Assembly: GCF_021917145.1 (NCBI RefSeq)
Contig: NC_061063.1
Span: 6,143,944 to 6,207,943 of the forward strand
Origin: Hypomesus transpacificus
Taxonomy: Eukaryota; Chordata; Actinopteri; Osmeriformes; Osmeridae
Direction of reading: 5' to 3'
Length of the DNA: 64,000 nt
Shown: positions 21,301 to 34,400 of the stretch, piece by piece
Layout of the letters: each line of letters begins with the position of its first letter
Numbering within the stretch: position 1 is the first letter of the stretch
Translations under genes and position numbers: made by a program
Notes under the pieces: model-generated
Database searches by the model: none
What the model was told of the DNA's origin: nothing
The model's input: only the letters and a program-made list of their open reading frames with translations

Positions 21301-24300
21301 ATATATAGACACAACGGCAGTGAGAGAGCGAGGTTTATAGCTGGCTGGATGAGTGGATGGAGAGAGTGAGAGAGATGGTGTTAGACAGTAAAGAGAGAGA
21401 GGACAGAGAGAGGGGGTGTAGGTACCTCTGCAGCAGAAATAGCCAGGAGTGACCGTCACTGAGAGACACACAAGAGACAGCGTGAAATAATCGCGTGTTT
21501 GGTGAGATGGACAGACGCACACACGCGCGCGCACACATATTCCCCCCCTCACGCACACACATACACACAAGATACAGTATATACACTTAGGTGGACAAAA
21601 GACAGATATTCAGGGAATAAGAAAAAACAAGTAAAGTCCTCAAAGTTGAAAAGCTAAGATACCAACGCAATAAAAACCACTTCAACACACACACACAACC
21701 CAATAGTACAGAGTGTATATTCCTCCGGGAGCGGAAGAAAGGCAGGGTGCACATAACCAGGACAGGTGGAAACGTTAGTGCTGAAACAGTCGGCAAGGCA
21801 CAGTAACAAGCCCACACCAAAACCAAACCAAGAGAGGAGTGAGACAGAAACAAGCGGACGGGTGAAAGTGGGGAAGGAGAGCAAGAGAGAGAGAGAGAGA
21901 AACCCAACCTAGTATACGAGATGATATGGAGCTACTCGAGTCGGAGCGGAGGATCTTAAGTCCAGGATGTTGCACTGAGGAAAGAGAAAAGGAGATTGGG
22001 AAGAAGGGGGGGGGGGAGGGAGGGAAGGAAGGAGGGAGAGAACTGAGGACCATGCACCATGCACTACTGCTCAGAGAGATGGAGAGAGTGAGGAGACAGG
22101 AGAGTGGCAGAGAAGGCCATGCATGTACAAGAGAACGTGTGGAGAGGAGAAAAAAAGAGATGTGGATGGAGACTGCACAGGGAAATAACGAAATACCAAC
22201 AAATAAGATTCCAGCAATGAAACCGGGTGGATGAAAGAAAAAAGAAACATTTAAAAAAAGGTTGATGGGTACATAGCAAGGACGCCTACTGATTGCATGA
22301 AGAGCTTAGAAAAAGAGAAGAGAACAACAGAGAGTGATGGAAGAGTCAGACGACAGAAAGAGTCTGCTATCCATCCTAAACACCATGTTGCTTCTTGTTC
22401 CTTTGAGTGCTCCTGTAGTACCACCTCTGTAGGTCTCTGTTACCTTTCCCCATACTCTCTCCAAATCCAGAGGTTTGAATGACTGTGCTAGATGTGTGTC
22501 TGGATGTGCGTGTGTGGATGGAAGGTCCTGCCCGCTCACCTCTGCAGGGGTCGTTCTTGACCAGAAACTCGTCAAGGGCCATCCATCCTCCGCCCACCCT
22601 GACCATGACCGTGCTCCTCAGGATACGAACCAGGCGGAGCTGCTGGGAGTCCCCGAACTGAGGGAGGAGAGGGGCAAGGGGTGAGGAGAAGAGGGTAGAG
22701 GAGGAGGGGAGAGGAGGAGAGGCGGGAGGAGAGGGGAGAGGAGGAGGAGAGGGGAGAGGAGGAGGGGCGAGGGGAGAGGAGGAGAGGGGAGAGGAGGAGG
22801 GGCCAGGACGAGGGGAGAGGAGGAGATGGAAAAGAATGAGGGACACAGTCAGTGAATATGCATTTGCCTCACAGATCAGATACTAAGTCATTAAGTCATT
22901 CCAAGTGCTCTCCCCAAGCCGCCCCATATCCAATCTGAACCCTTCATTCACTATATGCAATAGAGCCCATGCACCGAAAGAACTCAAATTTACCCAAGTG
23001 AATCTTTCAGACACCTTGTGTCTGAAAGGTAACAGTCAACTTTTTCAACTAATTGCTCATCACACACTATAATCACCATGGTAACCTGTTCTACTCCCAG
23101 CAAGCAGACAGTCCAGCAGCACCAGCACCCTTTATACCAATGGCCACGTTTAATTTCCCTCCCTGAGCCCCGCTCAGTCCAAAGCAATAGATCACGTCCC
23201 ACTGATCACCCTGATAACTATGGAATACATTTTCACCCATTGCCCATCAGACATTTTGTCTTCTCAACCCATAACTCATGACATGAGTCTTCTAAAACCA
23301 CACCAAGGGAACAAGCATGGCCTAAGAAATTTGCTTCCATGTTCTAACCCAGTAGAGCGCATCTTTGACAGATTTGGATCTATGTAATTATTTGTCAAAC
23401 AGGAAATGGATGTGCTGTAAAACACCCTCTATTGGTGGAGACACATGAAGCAGATTTCAGCGGGCCAATCACAAACACTTCAGTCACTTTACCTGGTTTC
23501 CAAGGAAGAACTAAAATAAATCCAGCAGACGAATGAGGAAGAAAAAGAGAGAGAAAAAGAGAATGAAATAACATGTACTAATAATTGCTGAAGCTAACCG
23601 CTAGCATAGCATATTCTCTGATTTATATGTACTCACTTTCACCATAAAATCCTATGGTAGCTAGCTAACATCGCACACAGGTCTGTCTGTTCGGTGATAA
23701 GCTTGGTAGTGGATGCATGGAGATGGAGGGTGTGGGTGGGTATGGGTAATATGGGTGCATGTAAAGACAATGGAGACTTCCTCTTCCTAAAGTCTAAGAT
23801 GGCAGTGTGAAACTGCTGCTAAACTGCCACTTAGGGTTCATGTCATGCAGCCAGAGGGAGGAGCCAGTGAGAGTCAGTAGCAGAAGATGTAGAAGCACAT
23901 GTTAAGCAGAGATAGAGAGTACAGCAAGGTTTGAAGAGAACAAAACCTGGTGCCGTTAGTAGCTCCAGTGTCATTGGTCAGACACCAAATATCATTAACC
24001 AATGGATAATGATGATGACTCAGATGAGGAAGTAAAAACAGCAATTGAGATGGCCAGCGATGGTGGTTCATGTTATGGTACATGTTGGTTCAGTTAAGTT
24101 AAGGCTTACGTTGATGATGTTATACATGGAGTTATATTAGTTTGCTGGTGGAAAGCACATACATGTGACAGTTCCTTAGAACTGTGAGATTTTACAAACA
24201 TGTTATGAAGAACAGATGTTCTTGGGATACACCATGAACACACAATGGTGGTGTGCATGAGAAAGCTTGGGAAAATGATGCAGTGCTCAATAGTGGATGA

Positions 24301-25388
24301 AGAAACAGACTAGACCAGAGCTCATATTGAATGTAAATGTGATATCAATCGTATAATACATTTAATATAAACATGATACATGGATCCAGGTAAAGAAAAG
24401 ATATGGCTGAACTCACCCTGTACTTGTTCTCTCCAATCTGCTCCACCTGGAACCTCTTAGCACACTTACACTGAGCCACCTGTCTGGTCACCTGCACACA
24501 CACACACACACACAGTTATGTACAGTTGTTTATCATTTACAGTTGTAAACCATTGTTTAAAATGTCCTGTTGTTCATTAAGTTCTTATTTATTAGTTAGC
24601 TAACATAGATTGGCTTTAAGCATAGTAGCTGAATAAGCTGTATCAGTGCCTGTTATTTGTATGAGATAGTAAGTGTGTGTATCTGTGTGTGTATCTATGT
24701 GTGTGTGTGTGTGTGTGTGTATCTGTGTGTGCTCCTCACCTCGTCTTCTATCTTATCGGCGTCCGTAGTTGGCCGGTAAGCGTCCTTGTTAGGATGCAGT
24801 GCCGCCACAAACTCATAGTAGTCAATGTAGCCATCGCCGTCCCGGTCGAATATGTCCGCCACCGCCATCATCTCCAGCTTACTGGTGGGGAACTCTACAG
24901 AGAGGACGACAAACACCACATCAACACAACAAAAGGACAAGTCTAGACACGTGTCCATATAAAACCATGGAAATGAAAAAACCATGGCAGTAAAATACAA
25001 AAATGCGTCTCACAAAAACCAACAATGACCAGTGCTATGAACATCCTAAAGGAAGACATGTTTTGTGTGTCTCTATGTAAGCTCTGTCTTTGTTGGCAGT
25101 GCCAGAGGAACGTACTAGAGGCCAGTATGCCGTCTATGAACTCCTGGCGTGTGATCTTGCCGTCCTGGTCCTTGTCAATGCGCCTGAAGAAGTCCATGAC
25201 CCGGGACTTTTTGTGGTTCATCCAGCGCATGTACTTCTTCCTCCACACGTCAAAGTCAAAGTTGGCAAACTCCTTCAGCTGGGCGCAGAAAGAGAGAGAG
25301 AAAGAGAGAAATAAAGGGAGAGAGAGAGAGAGAGAGAAAGAAAGGTAGAGAGAGAGAGAAAGAAAGGGAGAGAGAGAGAGAGAAAGAA

Positions 25389-25435
<47 letters not shown>

Positions 25436-28400
25436 AAGGGAGAGAGAGAGAGAAAGAAAGGGAGATAGAGAGAGAAAGAAAGGGAGAGAGAGAGAGAGAA
25501 AGAAAGGGAGAGAGAGAGAGAGAGAAAGGGAGAGAGAGAGAGAAAGAAAGGGAGGGAGAGAGAGAGAGCTTGAAATTCCCTGGAAGTCCCATATCATATT
25601 TTACCTTTAAAGAAACAACCCACGTGATAAATGGGATGGGAGTACAGTGATTGGTTACCTCCTCCAGCCTATCTAGCGCATCGTTGAGCTTGCGTTGACG
25701 GTCGAGGGCGAGCAGCCAGACTTGCTGCCACCTGGAGCACAGCTGGTTGAGGCGTGGGTTGCCCCCGGCGACCTGCATTGCTGCCTGTTGCTGCTGTTGT
25801 TGCTGTTGATGTTGTTGGTTTTTACCTGTTGAGGCAGAAGACAACTTTCTGGTTAACCGTGAACGTTCAAACAAATACAGGAAATGCAAACAAAAACGCC
25901 AATAATCTTGTTAGTACCTGTGAATATGAGTGTGACCGATACAGTATAATCATATGTTGTTTTCTATCTATTTTAGCCTTATATACTGGCTTTAGTATAT
26001 CGTGTGTGTGTGTGTGTGTGTGTGTACTAACGTGCTCCTCTCCTCTCGGCTAGGCTGCTAGGAGGCTCTGCTGGCTTCCTCTTGTACGTCTTGGTCACTT
26101 TGTCAACGTCCGGCTGCTTCCTGGTCATCTCCTCCATAAACACCTGACGACCAAAGAACAGGAAGGGCACACAGCCAATCAGAGGGACCCATCAACAGGA
26201 AACGTTGATGCTCATCCAATGAGGGTCAAGAGAACCAGAGCCTCCACCCACCTGGTGTTCGGTGATGTGAGTTTTGAGCTGGGTGATGTCCTGGGGGAGG
26301 GGCTCGGTGTCTCGCTGGACCAGGGTGGTCTCCGCCCACTGTAGCCATGACAACAGCTCCTCCAGCAGCGTGGCGTTGTTGAGCAGCTCGGTGAGAGCCG
26401 TCTCCAGGCGCTGCTCGTGCTGTTTGGCCCATGTCAGCACCTGTAGAGGGCAACACCCACAGTCAGAACACACTATGCTAACAGCCTAGGGATTGACCTC
26501 CCTCTACACACTCTCCCCCCCCCCCCCCACACCCGTCCTCCCTTTCCCCCTCACCTCCTCGAAGCGGGCCCTGATGATGGTGATCCAGTGTTTGATGGTG
26601 GTGATGCAGTCGGGGTGGCACATGGTCAGGATGCCCTCGCCCATGCCCGCCGCCCGGTTCACGTCCGCCCGCTTCTCCTCCACCGTGGCCATGAAGTCCC
26701 GGTGCGTGTGGAGCAGCTTCTGCAGGGTCTCCGCCTCCTCGGGGAGGACGCCGCGGAAACGCAGGGTCTGCTCCGCCTCAGACAGCCACTCCAGCAGCAT
26801 CTGCACCGCCACACGGAAATCCTCGGCCTGATGGAGAGGAGATGTGGAGGGGGGAGAAGGAGGAGGGAAGCATTTAGCCTTCATCGAGGTCTCCACAGGA
26901 CTCTTTGCATTCCCCCCCCCCCCACTTCCTGTTTCCCACTTCCTGTTTCCCACTTCCTGTTTCCCACTTCCTCTTTCACACTTCCTCTTTCACACTTCCT
27001 GACTGACCTTTTTCAGGGCCTGCTCCAGACGTGTCTGCTTGGTGACGGAAAGGGCGCACACCGTCTCCCAGCGATTGCTCAGCTCCTGCACTTGAACTTT
27101 GACCCACGCCGTGTCATCCCGACCCGTGTCCATGAGGTCCCTAGCGGAGCGTTTCAGAGCCTGAACGCTGCTGGTCCTCTTCCCCAGGTCCTTCTGGAAG
27201 GCCTGGGGAGGGGCGGAGGAGGGGGGGTGTTGAAGGTGCTTTCACAGTGCTAAAGCAGCTGATGTGTGGACGTTCCCTGGGCCCTCTCTGCGTGCTCCAG
27301 TACCTTGTGGGAGTCCATGAGGTTGGAGACCAGGTCCAGGTCACCGTGGACGGGCTGATCCTCACTGAGCTGGGGCTCCACTCGGTACAGCCAGTCCACC
27401 AGCGCCTGCAGGGCCTCCGCAAACTGGCCCGAGAACAGGAGGGCCTCCTCCAGTTTGTGTTGTCTGGGGAGAGGAGAGGGAGAGAGGAGAGGGAGGAGGA
27501 AAGTGTGGAGGAGGGTTGGAGAGAAGAAGAGAAGGTAATGTGGAGGTCAAAAAGAGGTAGAGGACAAAAAGCACAAAAAAAAAAAACTTTATTTAAAGCA
27601 TAGCAGCACACTAGACGAATGAAAATACTTATCTACGATCCCTTTCCAAGCTCTATCCAAATCCCACCCCCTCACCTCTCCACACTCTTGCCACAGACGG
27701 TGTCCCACTTGTCCCGGACTTCCCCCAGGAGGTGGTCCATTTTCTGGGTGTCGTCCGGCAGCGTGGCCTTGTCCCGCATGGCCTTCCCAGAACGCACTGT
27801 GGTGTCATACACGGGCTGCTTCGAACCCAGCGCCTTCTGGAACTCCTGCAGGGGTAGGAACGAGGGAAGGAGGGACATCAAGAACACTCCTGTAGTCCTC
27901 ACAGTGCTATATTAAATATGTATGTGCAATATGCAGACACCGTGGGCCTCCTTCAGCACAGCACATCACGTTGATAACAGCAGTAAGGACCTATAGGAGG
28001 ATGGACACACTACCTTGTGTTTGGCCAGCTGTACTTTGATCTTGTCCGGTTCGTTGGAGATCTCCAGCTCAGAGTCCAATCGACTCTCAGCCTCCTCCAG
28101 CCAGTCTGTCAGCTTCCTCCACGCCTCGTGGAACTAGAGAGAGGAAAGAGGAAGGGGAGAGAGAGAGAGATGAGAGAGGGGATAAAGATGGGTTTAGAAC
28201 TTTGACAGATGGTTCATGGCTGGAATGCATTCTCTGATGCATTGATCTGTTGAGTAATGAAAACCCCCATCATTAACATTTCTCCAAATGTTTTCATCTC
28301 AATCTTTTGCGTACCTGCTTGGCCCTTTTGCGGGCCTCATCCAGGTGGCGCCCGCGGTCCAGAGAGCGCTGGACCAGCTTGTCCCAGCGGGCCTGCACGC

Positions 28401-31400
28401 TCAGCAGCAGGTTCTTGATCAGAACCACGTCCTGCTTGAGGCTGGCGAAGCGGAGCTGAGAGCCGGCCTTCTCCAGGGCCAGCACCTGCTCTCGGTGAGT
28501 GTTCACTTCGTTCACAAACACCTGTGTGTGTGTGTGCGTGTGTGGGTGTGTGTGTGAGTGAGTGTGTGTGTGTGAGTTGTGAGTGTGTGTGGCATGGAAG
28601 GTGGGCATGGGGAGAAGAGAGATCATCCATTAAGTTTGAACACAAATCATGTCAATCTAGAATTCAAATGTGGTATTTCTTGGTGTATGGTTGGCTCAGA
28701 TATCTCACTGCTCCCATGTTGAAGCCTGTCCATGACTACCTTGTGCTCGTCTATCTGGAAGACCACGGTATCCAGGATGAGGCTGGGGGGCTGGGCCATG
28801 TTGAGGGTCTGCTCTGCACCTGTCAGCCAGTTGATGGTGTCCTGCAGTGAAGACTGGAACCCGGTTGCCAAGGATACCGCCTCATCCAACTTAGCCTGGA
28901 AACAGAGGGATGCCAGGACCGTAAAACAAAGCCGCATTCCACAAACAGGCAGTACAGCACCTAGTGTTCTCAATGATCTGCTTTAAATGACGGCAAATAA
29001 TAAATCAATAAATGATCCTTCATGTAAGCTGTTGCCAGAGTTCTTACCCTGCGGTCGTCCATCTTGGTGTTGAGGCTGGCCCACTTGTTCTGAAGCAGGG
29101 CCAGGTTCTGCTGGGTCTGGGAGGTGCCGGGGTTGGCCTCATCCCCCCCGCGGGCCAGCAGCATGGACTCTCCCTGGTCCAGGAGATGGTGGTACTGCTC
29201 ACCCCGCTGGTTCAGCTGGGACTGCACCTCCTGGAGAAGGACATGGGTCCAAGTTAGACACGCAACATCTATTTGTATTTGCTATTTGTTTGTCTGTATT
29301 TTTACTAGCGTAGCAGTACGTGTGTGTGTTACCATGTGCTGCTGGAGCTGCTCGCGGGCTGTCTCTGGGAGGCCCCCCGTTGGCTTGGCAGCAGACAGCT
29401 GGCTGTCTGTCCTCCTCAACCACAGCAGGAAGTCCTCCAGCTCGCCATGGAAACCCTCGGCCTGGAAGTGGTGCAAGGTGTGGAGGGATGTCTTTTTTTC
29501 TCTTGAACATCCAAGTGTTTGAGCTACATTCATGTCTTTTCATGGCTCCGCATGTGCATCCCATCACCCCCCCCCCCCCCCCCACTCCCTCGTTTATCCC
29601 CGGGGCGCCTACCTGGTGCAGTGCGGCCTCCAGGAGTTTCTGCCGGTCCTGGGTCTTGAGTAGCAGGCCCTCCCAGCTGCGGCTCAGCTCCTCCAGCTGG
29701 TCCCTCAGGTGGCTGGCCTCGTCCCCGGGGCTCGACTCCAGCAGCTCGGTGCCGGCGCCGTTCACTGTCTCCACCGTGGAGCGGTGGGACAGCACGTCGT
29801 TCCTCAGCACCTGGGGAGGAACAGGCGGGAGAGAGTGAGCAAACCTGGCAACCTAATGGTGGCTGATAGAAAGCAGTGTGGTGGGGGAGGATGGGGGGGC
29901 GCGGGGGGGTGAGAGAGGGGGAGAAGGGATGGAGGGATGATGGGTGGGTGTCCAATCGTACGTGGTGTTTGGCCAGCTCAATCTCGATGGCCTTGGGGTC
30001 AGAGTTGATGGGCCTCTGGGTGTCCAGGGTGGCGTGGGTGTGGCTTAGCCAGGACACCAGCTCTGCGAGGGCGTGCTGGAACTGGCCCAGGGCCAGGAGG
30101 GCACCCTCTAGCTTGTGCTGCAGGGAAGAGAGAGAGAGAGAAAGAGAGAGAGGGAGAGGGAGAGGGAGAGAGAGGTGGGGGGTCAGTTGCTTTGCCATTA
30201 TCTCAAATAATATGATTCCAGCTGCACCTTACATCATCAGGAACACTCCTCTCAAACATTGCTAATATTGCTAGCATCCTAAACGCTACCGTGAGTGTGT
30301 GTGTCTGAGGGTGGCAGGCTGACCTGGCGCTGGGTGATCTTGTCCCCCAGGTTGTCCCAGAGGTGACGCAGCTCCGTCAGGGGCTCCTGGATCATGTCCC
30401 GGTCCGTCTGGTCAGACACCTTCTTCAGGAGGAGCTCCCCCTGGTGGCTCAGCTTCTCCATGTCGATCTGCTGCTGGTACACCTCCACCTTGTAGTGCTG
30501 CTCACCCAGGCAGACAGAGGAGTTAGTCAGGTGGCAATAGGCATTACCGGGGAGACTAGGGAGAGAACCTGGGACTCCTGGGACCAACCTTGAGCTCTTC
30601 TATCTGCTGTTTGACGGTCCCCAGGTCGGTGCCCACAGTAGGCATGTCACACAGCTTGATCACGGCGTTGTCGAGGTAGTCGAACATGCCCTGCAGAAAA
30701 CACAACAACCATTCACTTACAGAGGTACTGGTTTCTTTCGTTTTTCGAAAGGCCCTTTCCTATCTTGTATCGACTGGGGTTAGTGAAGACTTGTTTCCAC
30801 ACAAGCTGTTGGTTAAGCATCCTTTCAGATCTCATAGATCATTCTGGGACACCCTGGGAGAGTGAAGCATGCTGGGATGCTGACCTGCAGTGCATCCTGG
30901 TACTGCACCGAGGCCGTCATGGCCTCCTCCAGCCTCTCCATCCTCTCCCTCCACGTCCTGTCAAGACCTTCCCACGCTGCGTTCATCTGAGGGAGGGAGG
31001 GACAAGGGGGGGAGGTAAGGAGAAGGGGGTGAGAGAGGGAAAGGGTGGAAGAGAATGAAGGATGAGGATACGATTGAAAATATTCAAACAATGAGCAAAT
31101 GTATACAGTAAATAGCGCTTTTCTTTGGATTTTTGAACCTGCGTTGTGAGTTCTCACCTCGTCTATGGTCTTCTTCACTTCCGGTTTCTCCGTCTCGCCG
31201 CAGGCAAAGATCAGGTCGGCCCCCAGGGTGCGGACAAACTCCAGCTCCTCCCTCAGACCATCCGTCTCCGCCTTGATCGCCTGGGGGGACACGGACACAC
31301 ACACACGTCAGTACTGAGTTGCATAGGAATAACATTCTCAAAGGCCAGGATCCAAACCACCTACGACTGTACAGATAAAAACTATCAACACTTTTGTCGT

Positions 31401-34400
31401 AAACACTATTTACAACTGCACCATTCTCACTTCTCAGTTACACCCCCCTCTCTCTCTCGTTTCTCCTCCTCCTCACCTCTGCAGCTTCGATCTGTTGTTT
31501 GATGAGCGAGGGGTCCACACCAGGGTCCTCCAGCTCCTTCACGATGTCCTGGGAGTCACGCAGCGTGCTCAGCAGCGCCGCCATGTCGGCCCAGAACTTC
31601 CCGGACAGGTCTAGCACGTCCGTCAGCTTGCCCTCGCGTTCCTCAGCACGCTGGCGAATCTCGTCCCACAGCGACCGCAGGCGCAGGAGGCGGGACCGCA
31701 CGGCTGTGGGGGGGGGGGGGGGGGGGGGGGGCGGGGGAGGGAACGAGGAGGGGGGTTACCAGTGCAGGGGGTGACTGTTCAGACTCAGGACAAACAGTCC
31801 ATGTTCGTGGTCCCATCCCTCTCAGAGGAGTCAATCTAAAGCCCAGCCCCCTGCAGAAGGAACAGGGAGGGTCTTTATCCTGCCCACCAGACCCCACCCA
31901 CTAAGCCAGCACACAGCAGCCTTTCAGAGATGTTAAGTGGAGCCCTAGGAGGAGGGGGGCCACTCCAAGAGCCCTAAAAAACAGACAATAGTGTGTGTGT
32001 CTTTTTTGCCATGTGGCAGGATCCTGATACATTTTGCTGAATCCAAATCTTTGTTATTTTTTTGATCACCTCGAAAAAAATACTTCTGTGAGTGGAAGAG
32101 GAGGACCACGTGCTAACGAGTGTGTGTGAATGATTGTGTGTGTGCGTACCCTGAGCGGCGGGGTCGTCGTGGGCGGCCCTGCTGATGAGCTCCTCGCCGC
32201 GGGCACACAGGGCAGAGAAGGAGGGCAGCAGCTTGTCCAGCTCCAGCCCTGACGCACGGTGCTCCGCCAGCTGCTCCCGGATCTTGTCCACCTCGGCTGC
32301 CACCGGCGGGGGCTGCCGCAGACGCTGCACCGCCCCCTCCAGGGTCTCCAGCAGGGGGTCCATCTTGTCGTGGAACTGGGGGGAGGAGAGGGGGGGGGGG
32401 AGTTAGAGAGAGGAGCATGACGGGGTTCATAGCACAGAGGGAGGGGTTGACACTGTGAGAGGGCGTTAATGCAGAGATCCGGGAGAGGTCTGGGAGAGTT
32501 TTGGAAAAGATCAGTGAACCTGAAGACCTTCAATGTTTAGACCTTTCTGTGACCTCTCTGCATTCAAGAACTCTCACATTGTTATCCAGGGTTTTGGGAC
32601 ACAGGGAGCAACAGGCTAGATTTAGAACATAGGTAGAACATGGATGGAGAGAAGGAACACCTATCAGGACACTCTAAATAGGCAGAGTGCTAGGGGAACA
32701 ATACAATACTTTGACAGGCACTTGGGGTCTATTTTGGGGCTGTTTGAGTCTAGAAACATAGTTCAAGGGAAGGTACAATAGGAAGAGGCTCTACTGCAAG
32801 CTTTGACTGACAGGTTGGGGTCAAGTAGGGTTGAAAGAAGGTTTCTGACGGCTTGTGGTCAGGTTGTAGTCAGGTTGGTGTTAGTTAGAGTTTGTGGTCA
32901 AGTTGTGGTCAGTAAGTGGTCTTACCTCTACCAGCTGGGTGATTGCAGTGTGCGATGGCGATGGAGTGAATGGAGGGTCAACACACACAGCACATCCACA
33001 ATGAGGGAAGGGATGGAGGGATGGAGCAAACCAGGGAGGGATGACGGGATGGAGGGAAGGATGGAAGGAGGGGCGGAAACGAGGGTAGGAATGGTGGGGG
33101 GGAAAAGGGATGTAAGGCATCATGAGGATGGAGAAAGAGGGGGGGTGGAGATGGGGTGGTTTAGGATGGAGGGGTGGAGGTAGAGAGTGTGGGATGCAGA
33201 TGGAAGAGTACAATAGGTGACCAGTTAGGGATGGGGGGATGGTGGAGAAACAACAAAATGTGTTAGATCACTGACATGCATACAAGCTGGCAGGCAGAAA
33301 CACTCTCAGCTTACAATACAAAAGCAACCAGTGATACTGTGACGGTGTTCATGAAATGATGAGCATCAAGCTAGAAGCTATGGATGTGTCTAAAAGCGTG
33401 GACGTCATGAAAGAGAGATATGATGATAGAAAGACTTTCGCAGTCGAATTACAATGGTCATACCCTATGATTATCACTGTATACATTTCATATGGAATAT
33501 CAATAAATAACATCAAAATAAAAATATATAGTTATATTCAATCGGTTGGTGCTTGGTTAGACGTTAGTGACCTCACATCTCAGCGTGTGTGTGTGTGTTC
33601 AGGAGGCAGCAGTCAGCAGACACAAGCCCACACACACTAGCAGGAGTCCAGAGGCCGAGTCCTACCTGTGCAGACTGGGAGACGGCCTCGTCCAGGGAGG
33701 TGGCGCGACCCTTGACCTCCTCCTTGATGGCGAGGTAGCGTTTCTCAGCCTGAGAGTAGCGCTGCCTCACCGTGGCCCCCTCCTGGGCGCTCAGCTCAGC
33801 CAGCTGGGGGCCGATCTTCAGCAGCTTGTCTATGTGGGGCTTGTGCTCCGCTATGGACTCTCTCAGGAGCTGGGGAGGGAGGGGGGAGGAGGGGGAGAAA
33901 AGGAGTGAAGGGCAGAGGAGGGGGGGAAAAGGAGAAAAGAGAATACTTTCTAGGACCCCGTTTAAGATTTGAGGCCACAGATATAACACAGCAGCATTCA
34001 TGTTTGAATAAGCTACCAATCTTCTTATGTACTCGGTCTTGTCTGTGTCACATGCATTTCTATCTATCTCCGGGGTCCTCCTTCCGGTCCTCCCTCCTTC
34101 CCTCTCTCTCCACCCATCCTCCTTCCCCTCACCCTCATCTGTTCCTGCTGGAGGCGGAGGGCGTCCGTGTCGATGGCGGGCGGGGGCAGCTGGGAGATGA
34201 GGCTCTCCGTCTCCCCCAGCCAGGGCTCCAGCTCCTCCTGGGTCTCCCAGAAGCGGGCCACCAGGACCTGGGCCTGCTCCAGGGCGGAGAAGCGCTCGCT
34301 GTGGTTCTGGCTCACTGCCTCGTAGCGAGAGCTCAGGGAGTCCGTCTTCACCTGGGGGATGAGGGAGGCAAGGCATCGTCAGAGACGTTTCCATCTCTCC

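Noticed and set aside
24967..25112. Extension of the EF-hand 1 exon past the Ser codon
   Set aside because: The open frame continues, but joining at TCT A and the next exon's AG restores the conserved Lys before FPTSKLEM, so the extension is intron.
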